63,072 nt of DNA from Dermatophilaceae bacterium Sec6.4 (GTDB lineage Bacteria; Actinomycetota; Actinomycetes; Actinomycetales; Dermatophilaceae), in NCBI GenBank assembly GCA_039636865.1, contig CP144173.1, positions 1-63,072 of the forward strand, written 5' to 3'. The notes beneath the pieces were generated by a model that searched no databases, was not told where the DNA came from, and was given only the letters and a program-made list of their open reading frames with translations. The translations under genes and the position numbers were made by a program. The stretch's first letter is position 1. The number at the start of each line of letters is the position of its first letter. Positions 51,474 through 59,658 of this stretch are shown here, piece by piece.

Positions 51474-51770
51474 TCAGACCAACGTGACGCCGGTCAATGT
51501 GGTGATCCACGTTGCGGCCGAGCCGACCATGACTGCGGCGACCAGGGAGATCCCGATGATCTTCACGCCTTGGACTTCGCGGCCCTCGATCGCGCCGATG
51601 ACCAGGTACGCGCCGCCGCCGAGGAACCCCAGCACGCAGATGATCAGGACCGCCCACGCGGCCCACCCGACGACCTGGGTCAGGCCGGTCATTCCCGGTG
51701 GCGGGGTCGGAGAAAACGCGTTCACCGCGTGCACAGCGCTCATGACGTGGGTGTTGCTCATGATGCTCAT
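51474..51770 (-). CDS. Small two-TM protein, VirB2/TrbC-pilin-like
   Basis: A 98-residue protein. Two membrane helices (VVGWAAWAVLIICVLGFLGG; GVKIIGISLVAAVMVGSAAT) are joined by a short charged loop (EGREVQ), after a 35-residue N-terminal part. Size and topology fit VirB2/TrbC-type pilin or integral-membrane subunits of Gram-positive conjugation systems. It is in the conjugation operon between a 64-residue and a 251-residue membrane protein. Two ATGs three codons apart are possible starts. Confidence 0.7.
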   Translation of the reverse strand: MSIMSNTHVMSAVHAVNAFSPTPPPGMTGLTQVVGWAAWAVLIICVLGFLGGGAYLVIGAIEGREVQGVKIIGISLVAAVMVGSAATWITTLTGVTLV

Positions 51771-51828
51771 AAGGGGTGTTTCCTTTCGTAGTGATGCAGT
51801 AGATGAGTGAGTAAAAGGTGGGCGGGTC

Positions 51829-52023
51829 TTACCGGGCGATGCCCGCGATCACCGCCGCGGCTGACGCGATGAGCACTCCGGTGACCATGAATGCCAAGCC
51901 GGTACGTTGCCGGCCGTTGCCGTCGCCCTGACAGTCACGGGCACCCAGAGCCAGGTACATGAACCCGGCAATCACCATCACAAGGCCCACGACCACCACC
52001 CCGAACGCGGCGGCGGTGATCAC
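51829..52023 (-). CDS. Small two-TM membrane protein
   Basis: A 64-residue protein with two hydrophobic segments (AAFGVVVVGLVMVIAGFMYL; GLAFMVTGVLIASAAAVIAG) and a short basic loop (DCQGDGNGRQRTG). Its ATG overlaps the stop of the DUF6668-like gene (ATGA). It is probably a minor subunit of the transfer complex; no family is recognised. Confidence 0.7.
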   Translation of the reverse strand: MITAAAFGVVVVGLVMVIAGFMYLALGARDCQGDGNGRQRTGLAFMVTGVLIASAAAVIAGIAR

Positions 52024-52748
52024 TGCTGCTCCTTAGCCAGGTCCTTGGCCAGGTTGATGGCCTGGCGTGCGCACAGGTCGTGTAGTTGGTGCAGGGTGCG
52101 CCGGGTTCGTAGTGGCGCGTAGCGCAGGTCTGGGGCTAGTTGGGTGCGCCAGGGTTCGACCCACCCGATCCGCCAGGTGCGGGGAAAGACCCGCATGACC
52201 GTCCGGCACGCGCTCAGTTGCTCCCTGCCGATGCGGGGCCCGTCATCAACCAGGACCAGCCCGAGCACGGTGACGTCGTCCAACTGGTGCGCGGCCCACA
52301 CCCGACCCGCGTGCCGAACCGCGGCCAGGCCGGCGGCGTGGGTACGTGCGACGAACAACACCCGGGGCGTGCCACCGAGGGGAACTTTCTGGCCCGCATC
52401 GACCGCGACCCGCTCCCCCAACAGGTGCGCGATGGTGCTGGCACCAGCGCCGCCGTGTAAACCGACGACCCGGGTCCGGGTGTCCGGGCCGGTGAAGGCT
52501 CGCGCCAGGCCCGGCCCGGGTGGGGCGTCCAACCCGATCGGGCGGGCCGGGCCCGTCGCGGCCAGGTCCTTACCCAGGAGCGGATCAACGACGACCGGTT
52601 CGGGAACGGCTGCTTCCTGCTCCGGTGGGGGTAGAAACGGGTTCACCGGGGCAACTTCCCTACCCCGGCTCTTACCGGTGCTTCTGCTGGCGGCAGTGGC
52701 GGTGTTGTCGGGGCCGGTGCGGTGTCGGCGCATGGTGGGCGCGCTCAC
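52020..52748 (-). CDS. DUF6668-like protein with degenerate P-loop
   Basis: A 242-residue protein. GTG 52748 overlaps the stop of the MinD-like gene (GTGA). After a Pro-rich start (VNPFLPPPEQEAAVPEP), VVGLHGGAGASTIAHLLGER looks like a ParA/MinD loop in which the lysines are lost (HGGAGAST instead of KGGxGKT), and later VLGLVLVDDGPRIGREQ is reminiscent of Walker B. It probably binds but may not hydrolyse nucleotide, and may pair with the MinD-like ATPase upstream. The DUF6668 name is from memory of the pattern. Confidence 0.7.
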   Translation of the reverse strand: MSAPTMRRHRTGPDNTATAASRSTGKSRGREVAPVNPFLPPPEQEAAVPEPVVVDPLLGKDLAATGPARPIGLDAPPGPGLARAFTGPDTRTRVVGLHGGAGASTIAHLLGERVAVDAGQKVPLGGTPRVLFVARTHAAGLAAVRHAGRVWAAHQLDDVTVLGLVLVDDGPRIGREQLSACRTVMRVFPRTWRIGWVEPWRTQLAPDLRYAPLRTRRTLHQLHDLCARQAINLAKDLAKEQQ

Positions 52749-54310
52749 GACCGCGTCGCCGTACCGAGACCGGCTGCGACCAACGCCGCGGCGTGCCGCC
52801 ACGCGTCCTGGGTGTCCGGGCGGAGCCCGTCCAGGCGAAGGTGGGCGGCGCGCATCCCCGGGTCGTACGGGATGCTGCACGCGGCGCGGGCCATCGCACC
52901 AAACCGGTCCAGGTAGGCGGTGGCCGGTTCTTCGGACTGGTCCGCGTGAGCGACGATCACGACCGCGTTGTTGGCTAATTCGGCGCTGTTCTCGGACTGT
53001 TCGTGCAACTCATCCAGTACCAGCCGGGCCGCCTCGGCGTGATCGGGCCGGGTGGTGGTCGCGACGACGAGCTGGTCGGTGTGTTCGATCATCTGTAACC
53101 AGTTCGGCGCTGACTCATCGTTACCGGAGTCGATGAAAATCAGCCGGTAGTACCTCGCGGTGACCTGATGCAGGAGGTCCAGGTCGGCCCCGGTCAGGCG
53201 TTCCTGGGGGGCGATGGAGTGCGGGTTGGACCGCAACACGTCGAACTTGTCCTCGGTTTGGTGGTGCACGTACCCGGCCATGTCCGCCGCGCGTGCGCCC
53301 GGGCGCATCAACTCATCCGCCGCCGCCAGTAGGTCCCGCACGTGCGCGGTGTGCGGGCCCGCCTCGGTGCGCCACCCCATCGTTCCGCGGGTCTGGTTGT
53401 TGTCCCAGGCCACACACCCCGCCCCGCCCCACCGGGCGAACATCGCCGCCAACGCGATCGTCGTCGGGGTTTTACCCGCACCACCCTTGGGGTTGACGAC
53501 CGCGATCGTGCGCGGGCCAGCCCAATGCTGGGCAATCGCCCGCAACTCCGCCCGCTGCACCAACTGTTCCGGCGTCGGACCAGCCGGCGTCCTGCGCAAA
53601 CCCAACCGGGCCAACACCCCCGCCCACCCAGTTGCGGGCGGCTCGGCCACCGGACCCGCGAACGCCTCATCCGCGCCCGGTAGGAACGTGACGGACTCCC
53701 GGGCCGCGCGCCGATCCGCCCGCGTGCCCGGCTCAGCGGGCGAACCCATCACACCCACCGCCGCACCGGTCACTCCCCCGGCTGCTGCACCACCGGACAA
53801 CCCCGCATCAACAGGTGCCGCGCAGGCCACCGGTTCAGAGATCTCCCGTGCGGGGACAACCTGCCCCGGCGACAGCGCCTCATCCCGCGCCGCCCTCTCC
53901 GGCACATCGTTGGCTGGCACGTCATCCGTGTCCGTGCGCATGCTCGTGGTGGTGGTAGGTACTTTCCGCCCGACCGGTTGTGTCCGGGCGGGGGTGCCGC
54001 GCCGAGCTGCCGACGGCTGCGGCACCGAGGCCACGGGCACGTCGGGCAGCGCGGTCACTGACCCATCGGGGTTGACCAGGAGCTGGTACACCGCCGACCC
54101 GTCGCTGGCCCTCACCTGCACGGGGCCGGTGGCTGCTGCGGCAATGTGTTCCATCGCGACCTGGTGGACCGACCCGTCCGGAACGATCACCGTGTCCCCG
54201 TCCAGGACGTACTGCCCGTCCCCGATCACCAACTGCAAGACCTCGCCGGTTCCGGCGGTGATGGTGTCGTTGGCTGTGACGGCGGTGGTCGTGTCGGTGT
54301 CGTTACTCAT
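52745..54310 (-). CDS. MinD/ParA-like ATPase of the transfer operon
   Basis: A 521-residue protein. About 260 N-terminal residues form a beta-rich segment (VLQLVIGDGQYVLDGDTVIV; VYQLLVNPDGSVTALPDVPV) and a disordered linker. The ATPase domain starts with AVVNPKGGAGKTPTTIALAA, where the usual TT after GK is PTT, then CVAWDNNQTRGTMGWR, YRLIFIDSGNDES and ATTTRPDHAEAARLVLDELH. Such proteins are common in actinobacterial conjugation operons and may position the machinery at the pole or septum. It is followed by the degenerate-P-loop protein with a four-base overlap. Confidence 0.85.
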   Translation of the reverse strand: MSNDTDTTTAVTANDTITAGTGEVLQLVIGDGQYVLDGDTVIVPDGSVHQVAMEHIAAAATGPVQVRASDGSAVYQLLVNPDGSVTALPDVPVASVPQPSAARRGTPARTQPVGRKVPTTTTSMRTDTDDVPANDVPERAARDEALSPGQVVPAREISEPVACAAPVDAGLSGGAAAGGVTGAAVGVMGSPAEPGTRADRRAARESVTFLPGADEAFAGPVAEPPATGWAGVLARLGLRRTPAGPTPEQLVQRAELRAIAQHWAGPRTIAVVNPKGGAGKTPTTIALAAMFARWGGAGCVAWDNNQTRGTMGWRTEAGPHTAHVRDLLAAADELMRPGARAADMAGYVHHQTEDKFDVLRSNPHSIAPQERLTGADLDLLHQVTARYYRLIFIDSGNDESAPNWLQMIEHTDQLVVATTTRPDHAEAARLVLDELHEQSENSAELANNAVVIVAHADQSEEPATAYLDRFGAMARAACSIPYDPGMRAAHLRLDGLRPDTQDAWRHAAALVAAGLGTATRS

Positions 54311-54361
54311 CGTGGTGACTCCCTGGGTGAGGTCGTACGTACCGGTTGATGTCCGTGGTGT

Positions 54362-55024
54362 TCATGGGGTTTGCTCGTAGACCGCGGTGACCCGCCACGG
54401 CGCGTTCTTGGATGCCCGCGAGCAGGTGACCACCCACAGGGCGATCGCCGCGGTGGTGGACCATCCGCCGGTCCCGTGTCTGGTGGTGGCGACTTCGACT
54501 TGGCGCACGGCCAGGGTGGGGCTGTCACCGGACTGATCTGCCACGCCCTGCAGTGGGATGACTTTCGCGGTCGCGGTGGTCCATCCGTGGTGGGCGGTCA
54601 ATGCCGACCACGCGGGCCCACCCCCGCCGTTACCGCCAATCGGCGCGTTCACTGCCGCGGCTAATGGCGCACCCAGCAAGGGCATCGCGCGTCGTTCCGC
54701 GTCCAACGGGGTGGTGTCCAACGCGGTGTCACGAGTGGCGAACACGCGCATCACCGCTGCCGCGACCGCTGAGGCGTTCTGGGCGTTCACTTTTGCCAGG
54801 GCGGGCGCTCCCCCACGCGGGGTGCCCGCTGTGCCCGGCGCGATTGTCGCGGTCGGGATCTGTGGCGTTCTCGAGCTCGAGGTCGACGAACTCGACGTCG
54901 TGCGGGAGGCGGTGACCGTGACCGTGCTCGGACCGGCCGAGGTTTTCCCCGCGCACCCGGTCAGTGCCGCGGCGACCACGACCGCCCCGGCCGCGGCGCT
55001 CATCGTGTACCTGGTGATCGACAT
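54362..55024 (-). CDS. Transfer-operon lipoprotein
   Basis: A 220-residue protein starting MSITRYTMSAAAGAVVVAAA and a lipobox LTGC; then a Ser/Thr linker (TVTASRTTSSSSTSSS) and an about 130-residue domain (VAAAVMRVFATRDTALDTTP; HHGWTTATAKVIPLQGVADQ; GGWSTTAAIALWVVTCSRA) resembling NTF2-like outer domains. It is exported and anchored by lipid at the outer face of the membrane. It lies between the peptidoglycan hydrolase and the ATPase genes, consistent with a structural part of the envelope-spanning complex. Confidence 0.75.
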   Translation of the reverse strand: MSITRYTMSAAAGAVVVAAALTGCAGKTSAGPSTVTVTASRTTSSSSTSSSRTPQIPTATIAPGTAGTPRGGAPALAKVNAQNASAVAAAVMRVFATRDTALDTTPLDAERRAMPLLGAPLAAAVNAPIGGNGGGGPAWSALTAHHGWTTATAKVIPLQGVADQSGDSPTLAVRQVEVATTRHGTGGWSTTAAIALWVVTCSRASKNAPWRVTAVYEQTP

Positions 55025-55029
55025 GGGGG

Positions 55030-56178
55030 TCACTTCTTCCGGTAGTAGACGGCGTGGGGAAACCCGGCATAGAGCACCCCGGGTGATTGGCGGGCTTGCG
55101 GGGCGAACCCGACATGCCCGGAATAGGCGTACGAGCCCTCCACGAAGTTGCCGGAGAACCCCGGAACGCTGCCGACGTACATCCACACGTGGGTCAGGCC
55201 CCCGCCGTTGCTGATCCCGACATCACCGGGGCGTAACTGGGACAGGCTCAACGACCCGGCCGAGCCGACGAGTTGCCAGTGCGCGGCCATCCACGCTTCC
55301 TGCACGGGGACGAACCCCGCACCCTGGGCCATCACGCCGGCATCGTTGTAGGAGGGATCCACTGCCGTGGTCGCGATTAATGACGCCGTCGCGGAACAGT
55401 GATCCCCTTCGGGCCTACCAGCGGGGTACTCCCCCGGTTGGTGGGCGTAGAAATGGCCACTGGCCCGGGCGGCGTTCACCGCGGCGGTGTACTGCGGCAT
55501 CTGCGCGAGGTGGTCCTGGCCCTGGTTGGTGTGCCACGCATACGCCAGCACTGTCTGTGACAGGGACGCGCCCGCCGCCAGGGCTGGGCCACCCACCCCA
55601 CCGGCGGCGGTGAACAACGCCAGGTACTTACGGATGTTGGTGATGTAGGCCGGGGTTTCCCCGTTGCGTGGGACACCACCAGCGCCTTGGACCGCGCCCA
55701 GGCCGGCGTTGTATGCCGCCCACGCCAGATCGTTGGGGTCACCCGTGACGCTCCCGGCCTTCAGCAAGGTGGTCACCTGGGAGTACAGGGCGCACATGAA
55801 ATGGGCTTGGGCTGGGATCGCGTCGCCTGGGTCCAGTGGGGAGCTGGACCCGTTGTGGTCATAGTCCTTGCCCCAGGTGACCCACGTGCCGGGCATGAAC
55901 TGGGCGATGCCCTGCGCGCCGGCAGGGCTGGTCGCGGCCCGGTTGAAGCCAGATTCGGCTTTCAACTGCGCCGCGATATCGGGTGCGGTGATCCCCGCAC
56001 AGACCGTTCCTGCCGCTTGGATCAACGGGACCAGATCTGCTGGGATACCCGCACTGTTTAACCCGCCACCCCCGACTGGCGCCGGCGTGGGTGCGGTCCC
56101 AGATATCGCGACCACCACCAGGATCGGGATCACCGCGATTCCCAGCAGCGCCCCACCCGCGGCCTTGCCCCCACTCAT
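55030..56178 (-). CDS. Lytic transglycosylase / C40-type peptidase
   Basis: A 382-residue protein. One N-terminal membrane helix (LLGIAVIPILVVVAISG) precedes a transglycosylase domain with catalytic Glu in AQLKAESGFNRAATSPAGAQ and GIAQFMPGTW, and YNAGLGAV near its end. The C-terminal half is NlpC/P60-like, with a Cys in GDHCSATASLI and a His in GGLTHVWMYVG. It opens the peptidoglycan for the transfer apparatus, as VirB1/VirB1-like proteins do. Overlap ATGA with the upstream gene and a five-base gap to the lipoprotein place it in the operon. Confidence 0.88.
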   Translation of the reverse strand: MSGGKAAGGALLGIAVIPILVVVAISGTAPTPAPVGGGGLNSAGIPADLVPLIQAAGTVCAGITAPDIAAQLKAESGFNRAATSPAGAQGIAQFMPGTWVTWGKDYDHNGSSSPLDPGDAIPAQAHFMCALYSQVTTLLKAGSVTGDPNDLAWAAYNAGLGAVQGAGGVPRNGETPAYITNIRKYLALFTAAGGVGGPALAAGASLSQTVLAYAWHTNQGQDHLAQMPQYTAAVNAARASGHFYAHQPGEYPAGRPEGDHCSATASLIATTAVDPSYNDAGVMAQGAGFVPVQEAWMAAHWQLVGSAGSLSLSQLRPGDVGISNGGGLTHVWMYVGSVPGFSGNFVEGSYAYSGHVGFAPQARQSPGVLYAGFPHAVYYRKK

Positions 56179-57926
56179 CGGCGGCCACCCTTCGACGACG
56201 TCACCGATGGTTTCTTACTCGGCTTCTTGCCCGGTTTGGTGCTCGGTTTCTTTGGCGTCTTCTTCGCTGGTGTGCTGGCCGTGCTCGACGGCACGGGCGG
56301 GGTCGTTGCCGCGGGGGTAATCGACGTCGGGCTTGGCGCCGGCGAGGTAGCAGCACCCGGGTCTGCCGGGAGCAAGTACAAGCGGGGGACGCTGTCTGCA
56401 GCGGCCAGGACCAGCGCGGACCTGCCGACCAGCGCGTACGGGGTTACCGGTTGCCCAGTGCCACCCCCGGGGGTTGGTGCCGGGTCGGTGCCGGTTCCCG
56501 CACCACCGATGACCGCGCCTGAGGCCGTCACAGCAACGACCTGTTGGTTCGCGTTGTGACACCAGATGACCCCGTTGCCCACGCCCAGGGGTGACCACCC
56601 GGCCGGCAAGCCGCCCACCGCGCCGGTGGTCAGGTTCACCACCCTGGCTCCGGCCACGCCCGTGCGCCCGTCCGGGGAGGTCATCAGTCCGGTCGCCCCT
56701 GAGGTGGCGGGGATCTGCGCGCCGGTCCAGGACGGTGTCAACGTCGACAACGCGCTGGCCCGCAGGACCTGTACCGGCGCGCCGCCGCCGGCTGTGGCCT
56801 TGGTCGGGGACCAGGACTGCACCAACTGAGTCGCGGTGACCGCGACCGTGACCCCGCCGGTGTACCCCTTCGGGGCGGGTAGTCCGATGGGCGTGCCTGC
56901 GACCGTGGGTGAGGTGACTTTGTACGCGTGCCCGGTCGTGTCGGTGACTAACACTGCGCCCCCGCCCAGGACCGCGACCGCGCGTCCACCCGGAGGCAAC
57001 GCCCGCGCCATCAGCGTGTTGTCGGGCCCCACGATCGAGACCGTTGTTTGTGTCCGGGGCAGGATCGGACCGGCCGGAGTCAACACCACCGCACTACTGC
57101 CTGCTGCGGCGGTCACGGGCACCGTCCACGACCCCACCGGGACGCCTGCAGGGGTGAACGCGACCACCGCGGTGTTGGTAGCGACCATCACCACCGGTGC
57201 CCCGTTGATCGCCCCCAGCACCGGGCCGGCGGTCACCTGCGACCCGGTCACCGGGCGTGCCCACGCCACGGCGCCCGTACGAGCGTGCAGCGCCGCGACC
57301 GAGAGGCCGCCCACCCCGCGGGTGATGACGGTGAACACCGTTGTCCCGGACACGGCCACCATCGGCGCCGGTGTGCTCGCGCCCGACGGCGCGGGCACCG
57401 CCACCGAGGACCACGATGCTTGCGCGGACCACCCCACCGGTGCGGTCACCGGCAGCTCCGTTGGCGTCGCCGAGGGGGTGACCGTCACCGTTGCTACCGC
57501 CGCACCGGCGCCACCGGAATGACCCAACAGCACGACGCCGCCCATGACGGCGACCGCCAACGCCACTGCTGACCCGCTGACGGCTAGGCGCACACCCACC
57601 CGCGACCGGGTGCGCCCCGACCCGGAACGCTTACCCGTCACCGGTGTCGCGCCGGGCGTGTCCAACGGCCACATCTTGCCGTGCCCGTCCACGACCACCG
57701 GCCACGAATTACCCGCACCATCGCAAGCGACCGCACGGACAGCCTGCACCGCGCCCTGACGGGCCGCAGCCCGCGCAGCAACCACATTCAACCCCGCGAT
57801 TCGTGGCTCAACCCCCGGCGGAACAACCACCACCACGTCATCCACCGTGACCAGGTCCCCCACCAAACTCATCCGCACCACCGGATACACCGGCACCCGC
57901 GACGGATCGAACAATCCCTGCGTCAC
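56175..57926 (-). CDS. Beta-propeller membrane protein, first gene of the transfer operon
   Basis: A 583-residue protein. GTG 57926 has GGGGAG about nine bases upstream. Residues 1-110 are cytoplasmic (VPVYPVVRMSLVGDLVTVDD); one membrane helix lies at about 125-145 (SGSAVALAVAVMGGVVLLGH). The outer part is built of PQQ/WD-like blades (VSGTTVFTVITRGVGGLSVA; ALHARTGAVAWARPVTGSQV; VVAFTPAGVPVGSWTVPVTA), and the end is a Lys/Pro tail (KKTPKKPSTKPGKKPSKKPS) that could bind wall polymers. It may act as an adhesin or scaffold of the conjugation complex. The promoter of the whole leftward operon must lie just upstream. Confidence 0.8.
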   Translation of the reverse strand: MTQGLFDPSRVPVYPVVRMSLVGDLVTVDDVVVVVPPGVEPRIAGLNVVAARAAARQGAVQAVRAVACDGAGNSWPVVVDGHGKMWPLDTPGATPVTGKRSGSGRTRSRVGVRLAVSGSAVALAVAVMGGVVLLGHSGGAGAAVATVTVTPSATPTELPVTAPVGWSAQASWSSVAVPAPSGASTPAPMVAVSGTTVFTVITRGVGGLSVAALHARTGAVAWARPVTGSQVTAGPVLGAINGAPVVMVATNTAVVAFTPAGVPVGSWTVPVTAAAGSSAVVLTPAGPILPRTQTTVSIVGPDNTLMARALPPGGRAVAVLGGGAVLVTDTTGHAYKVTSPTVAGTPIGLPAPKGYTGGVTVAVTATQLVQSWSPTKATAGGGAPVQVLRASALSTLTPSWTGAQIPATSGATGLMTSPDGRTGVAGARVVNLTTGAVGGLPAGWSPLGVGNGVIWCHNANQQVVAVTASGAVIGGAGTGTDPAPTPGGGTGQPVTPYALVGRSALVLAAADSVPRLYLLPADPGAATSPAPSPTSITPAATTPPVPSSTASTPAKKTPKKPSTKPGKKPSKKPSVTSSKGGRR

Positions 57927-58060
57927 GATGACTCTCCCCTCAGCTGCTCTGCGGCCGCTGACACCTTGTGTGTGATGATTAAATATCACTTTGCAGGTTT
58001 AGTGCAAACACCGTGCTTATAAAAGTCGCACTGTGAATGATGGTGAGAGGTAGACCTGAG
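57927..58060. promoter_or_regulatory. Divergent promoter region of the transfer operon and the XRE-like gene
   Basis: AT-rich 134 bases. It contains the inverted pair TTTGCA-N7-TGCAAA (57990-58008) and a -10-like TATAAA near 58019-58024 for the rightward gene. An operator here would let the XRE-like protein control both itself and the transfer operon. Confidence 0.5.
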
Positions 58061-58570
58061 ATGGCAGCGGACAAGGCCAACCCCTACGGTTGGGGCCTAA
58101 CCGAGACGCGGGGTTTGGCTCCCCACGTCGTACTGGGACGTCGACGGAGGGCAATTGTGGTGTCTCGCGACATCCCTGGGCTTAGCGCCGCGCTCGAGGA
58201 AGCCACCGACGATCTCCGTAAAGCTGATCCCGACGGCAACTGGACCAACGACCGCATAGCCGTCGAAGTGACGAACCTCGGCACACCGCTCTCGTCAGTT
58301 CACTTCCGTCAGCTGTGCAAGGGGCGAAACGCGGCCCCGACCACCATGCTTATGGCGAACCTGGCCGAAGTACTAGGCAAGCCTCTGCTCTACTTCACCG
58401 ATCCTGCTGTGCGGCAGGCGATCCGTAGGGCACTTGATGTCCCCTCTGCACAGAACGACCGGGTCGTGGAGGCTGTTCTGCGCTTCCGCTCAATGACCCA
58501 CGAAGAGCAACAAGCGGTCATTGATGCCATCACTCACGATGCCGATGCGTTAGCCGCGCAGCAAGACTGA
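58061..58570 (+). CDS. XRE-like helix-turn-helix regulator
   Basis: A 169-residue protein. GAGAGG lies about ten bases before ATG 58061. Residues about 45-115 show a lambda-repressor-type HTH (NDRIAVEVTNLGTPLSSVHF, RQLCKGRNAAPTTMLMANLA) followed by EVLGKPLLYFTDPAVRQAIR as in actinobacterial XRE regulators of the SCO-type family. It is divergent from the transfer operon and is its most likely regulator. Lsr2 and the two HTH fusions in the cargo are other possible inputs. Confidence 0.75.
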   Translation: MAADKANPYGWGLTETRGLAPHVVLGRRRRAIVVSRDIPGLSAALEEATDDLRKADPDGNWTNDRIAVEVTNLGTPLSSVHFRQLCKGRNAAPTTMLMANLAEVLGKPLLYFTDPAVRQAIRRALDVPSAQNDRVVEAVLRFRSMTHEEQQAVIDAITHDADALAAQQD

Positions 58571-58725
58571 CGGTTCACCAGCTCTGCAAGCACGTATGGA
58601 CGTACTTCAGCAGGAACAGCAGCGGATTCCATCCACTCCCGCAGAACCTTCGATACGTGCCCGACTGTGGTGGACGCAGTCTGCATAGGGCAATCACGAG
58701 GAGACGTCACATTGCTGTTGGTCAT
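58534..58725 (-). CDS. Small hypothetical protein behind the MBL gene
   Basis: A possible 63-residue protein ten bases after the MBL-fold gene and in the same direction. VGHVSKVLREWMESAAVPAE, then VRPYVLAELVNRQS, reads like a real helical protein. It overlaps the convergent XRE-like gene end by 37 bases. No family is recognised. Confidence 0.4.
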   Translation of the reverse strand: MTNSNVTSPRDCPMQTASTTVGHVSKVLREWMESAAVPAEVRPYVLAELVNRQSCCAANASAS

Positions 58726-58734
58726 CGAACCTCG

Positions 58735-59508
58735 TCACCCTCTGGCTGGTTCGTGGGCATTTGGAACAGGTCTGGCCTCATCGAGGACCGCGCGCACAGC
58801 CGTCGCTGGCCTCATAAACAAGGGGTCACCATGGCCAGGCAGTAGGACATGTGCATCTATCGCTGCGAGGGACCGCAGGCTTTGCCGGGCTCGAGCTAGG
58901 TCGGTGTGAAACATCGGATGAAGCATTTGGGGACCCTGCTGCGCACTGGTGGGGTGCCCGCTGATCAACGCATCCCCAGTCACCAAAGCTCCTGCAGCGC
59001 GAATCTCGAAGACGGTGTGCCCAGGCGTGTGCCCTGGCACAACATGCGGGACTGGGGCCAGGGGCCCCGGCCCCGGAACACCTTCAGCGATCTCAGTAAC
59101 GGCAGCAACCGCTACATCTTCGAGCCCGCCGAGCGCGATCGCATGCTCCATCCATGTCCGCACCAAAGGATCAGCGGCATAGACGGTCACCTCCTCGCGG
59201 GTCACCTGGTTGAGTACCAGACGACGAGCGTGGGCGGCTTCTGCGGTGCAAGCAAGCACTTTCGTGCCGTAATCACGGCGAAGTCGCTCCGCAGAGCCGA
59301 TGTGGTCAGCGTGAGCGTGCGTGATGAACAACCAGCCGACGTCCGCTGGGGAGTAGCCAATGCAGGCCAAGGATTCTTTTACGGCGAGCCAGTCGCCGGG
59401 ATAACCGCAATCGATTAGGGAGACCTCACCGCCCTCGGCCAGGATTACCCAGTTGGAAGCAGGGCCATGCACGAAGTGGACCCCGCGGCCCACCTCAACT
59501 GTGGTCAA
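58735..59508 (-). CDS. Metallo-beta-lactamase-fold hydrolase
   Basis: A 257-residue protein with the complete MBL metal motif THAHADHIG, a second histidine in VVPGHTPGHT, Asp in LVTGDALISG and the final His in LLPGHGDPL. The layout is that of glyoxalase II-like or quorum-quenching hydrolases; the substrate is not predictable. TTG is used as start, and no strong ribosome site was seen. It is probably cargo of chromosomal origin. Confidence 0.88.
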   Translation of the reverse strand: MTTVEVGRGVHFVHGPASNWVILAEGGEVSLIDCGYPGDWLAVKESLACIGYSPADVGWLFITHAHADHIGSAERLRRDYGTKVLACTAEAAHARRLVLNQVTREEVTVYAADPLVRTWMEHAIALGGLEDVAVAAVTEIAEGVPGPGPLAPVPHVVPGHTPGHTVFEIRAAGALVTGDALISGHPTSAQQGPQMLHPMFHTDLARARQSLRSLAAIDAHVLLPGHGDPLFMRPATAVRAVLDEARPVPNAHEPARG

Positions 59509-59658
59509 CGTGCTGGAAATAAGAAGGCCTCCTCGGTGACGGGTGATGAAGGACCACGCAATGTGGGCTGTTCAGTGACTCCGCCTGCGCCGACCGGCAC
59601 GAGGGGCTATGAGGCAAAAACCTAGCATGCCGATGTTCCGCGGCCCGACCAGCGGGAA

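Noticed and set aside
53214..54380. Long open frame antisense to the MinD/ParA-like ATPase (also similar frames at 43140-44345, 37235-38077 and 1244-1759)
   Set aside because: Low-complexity Arg/Pro/Ala/Ser translations mirrored from clear genes; typical high-GC shadows.
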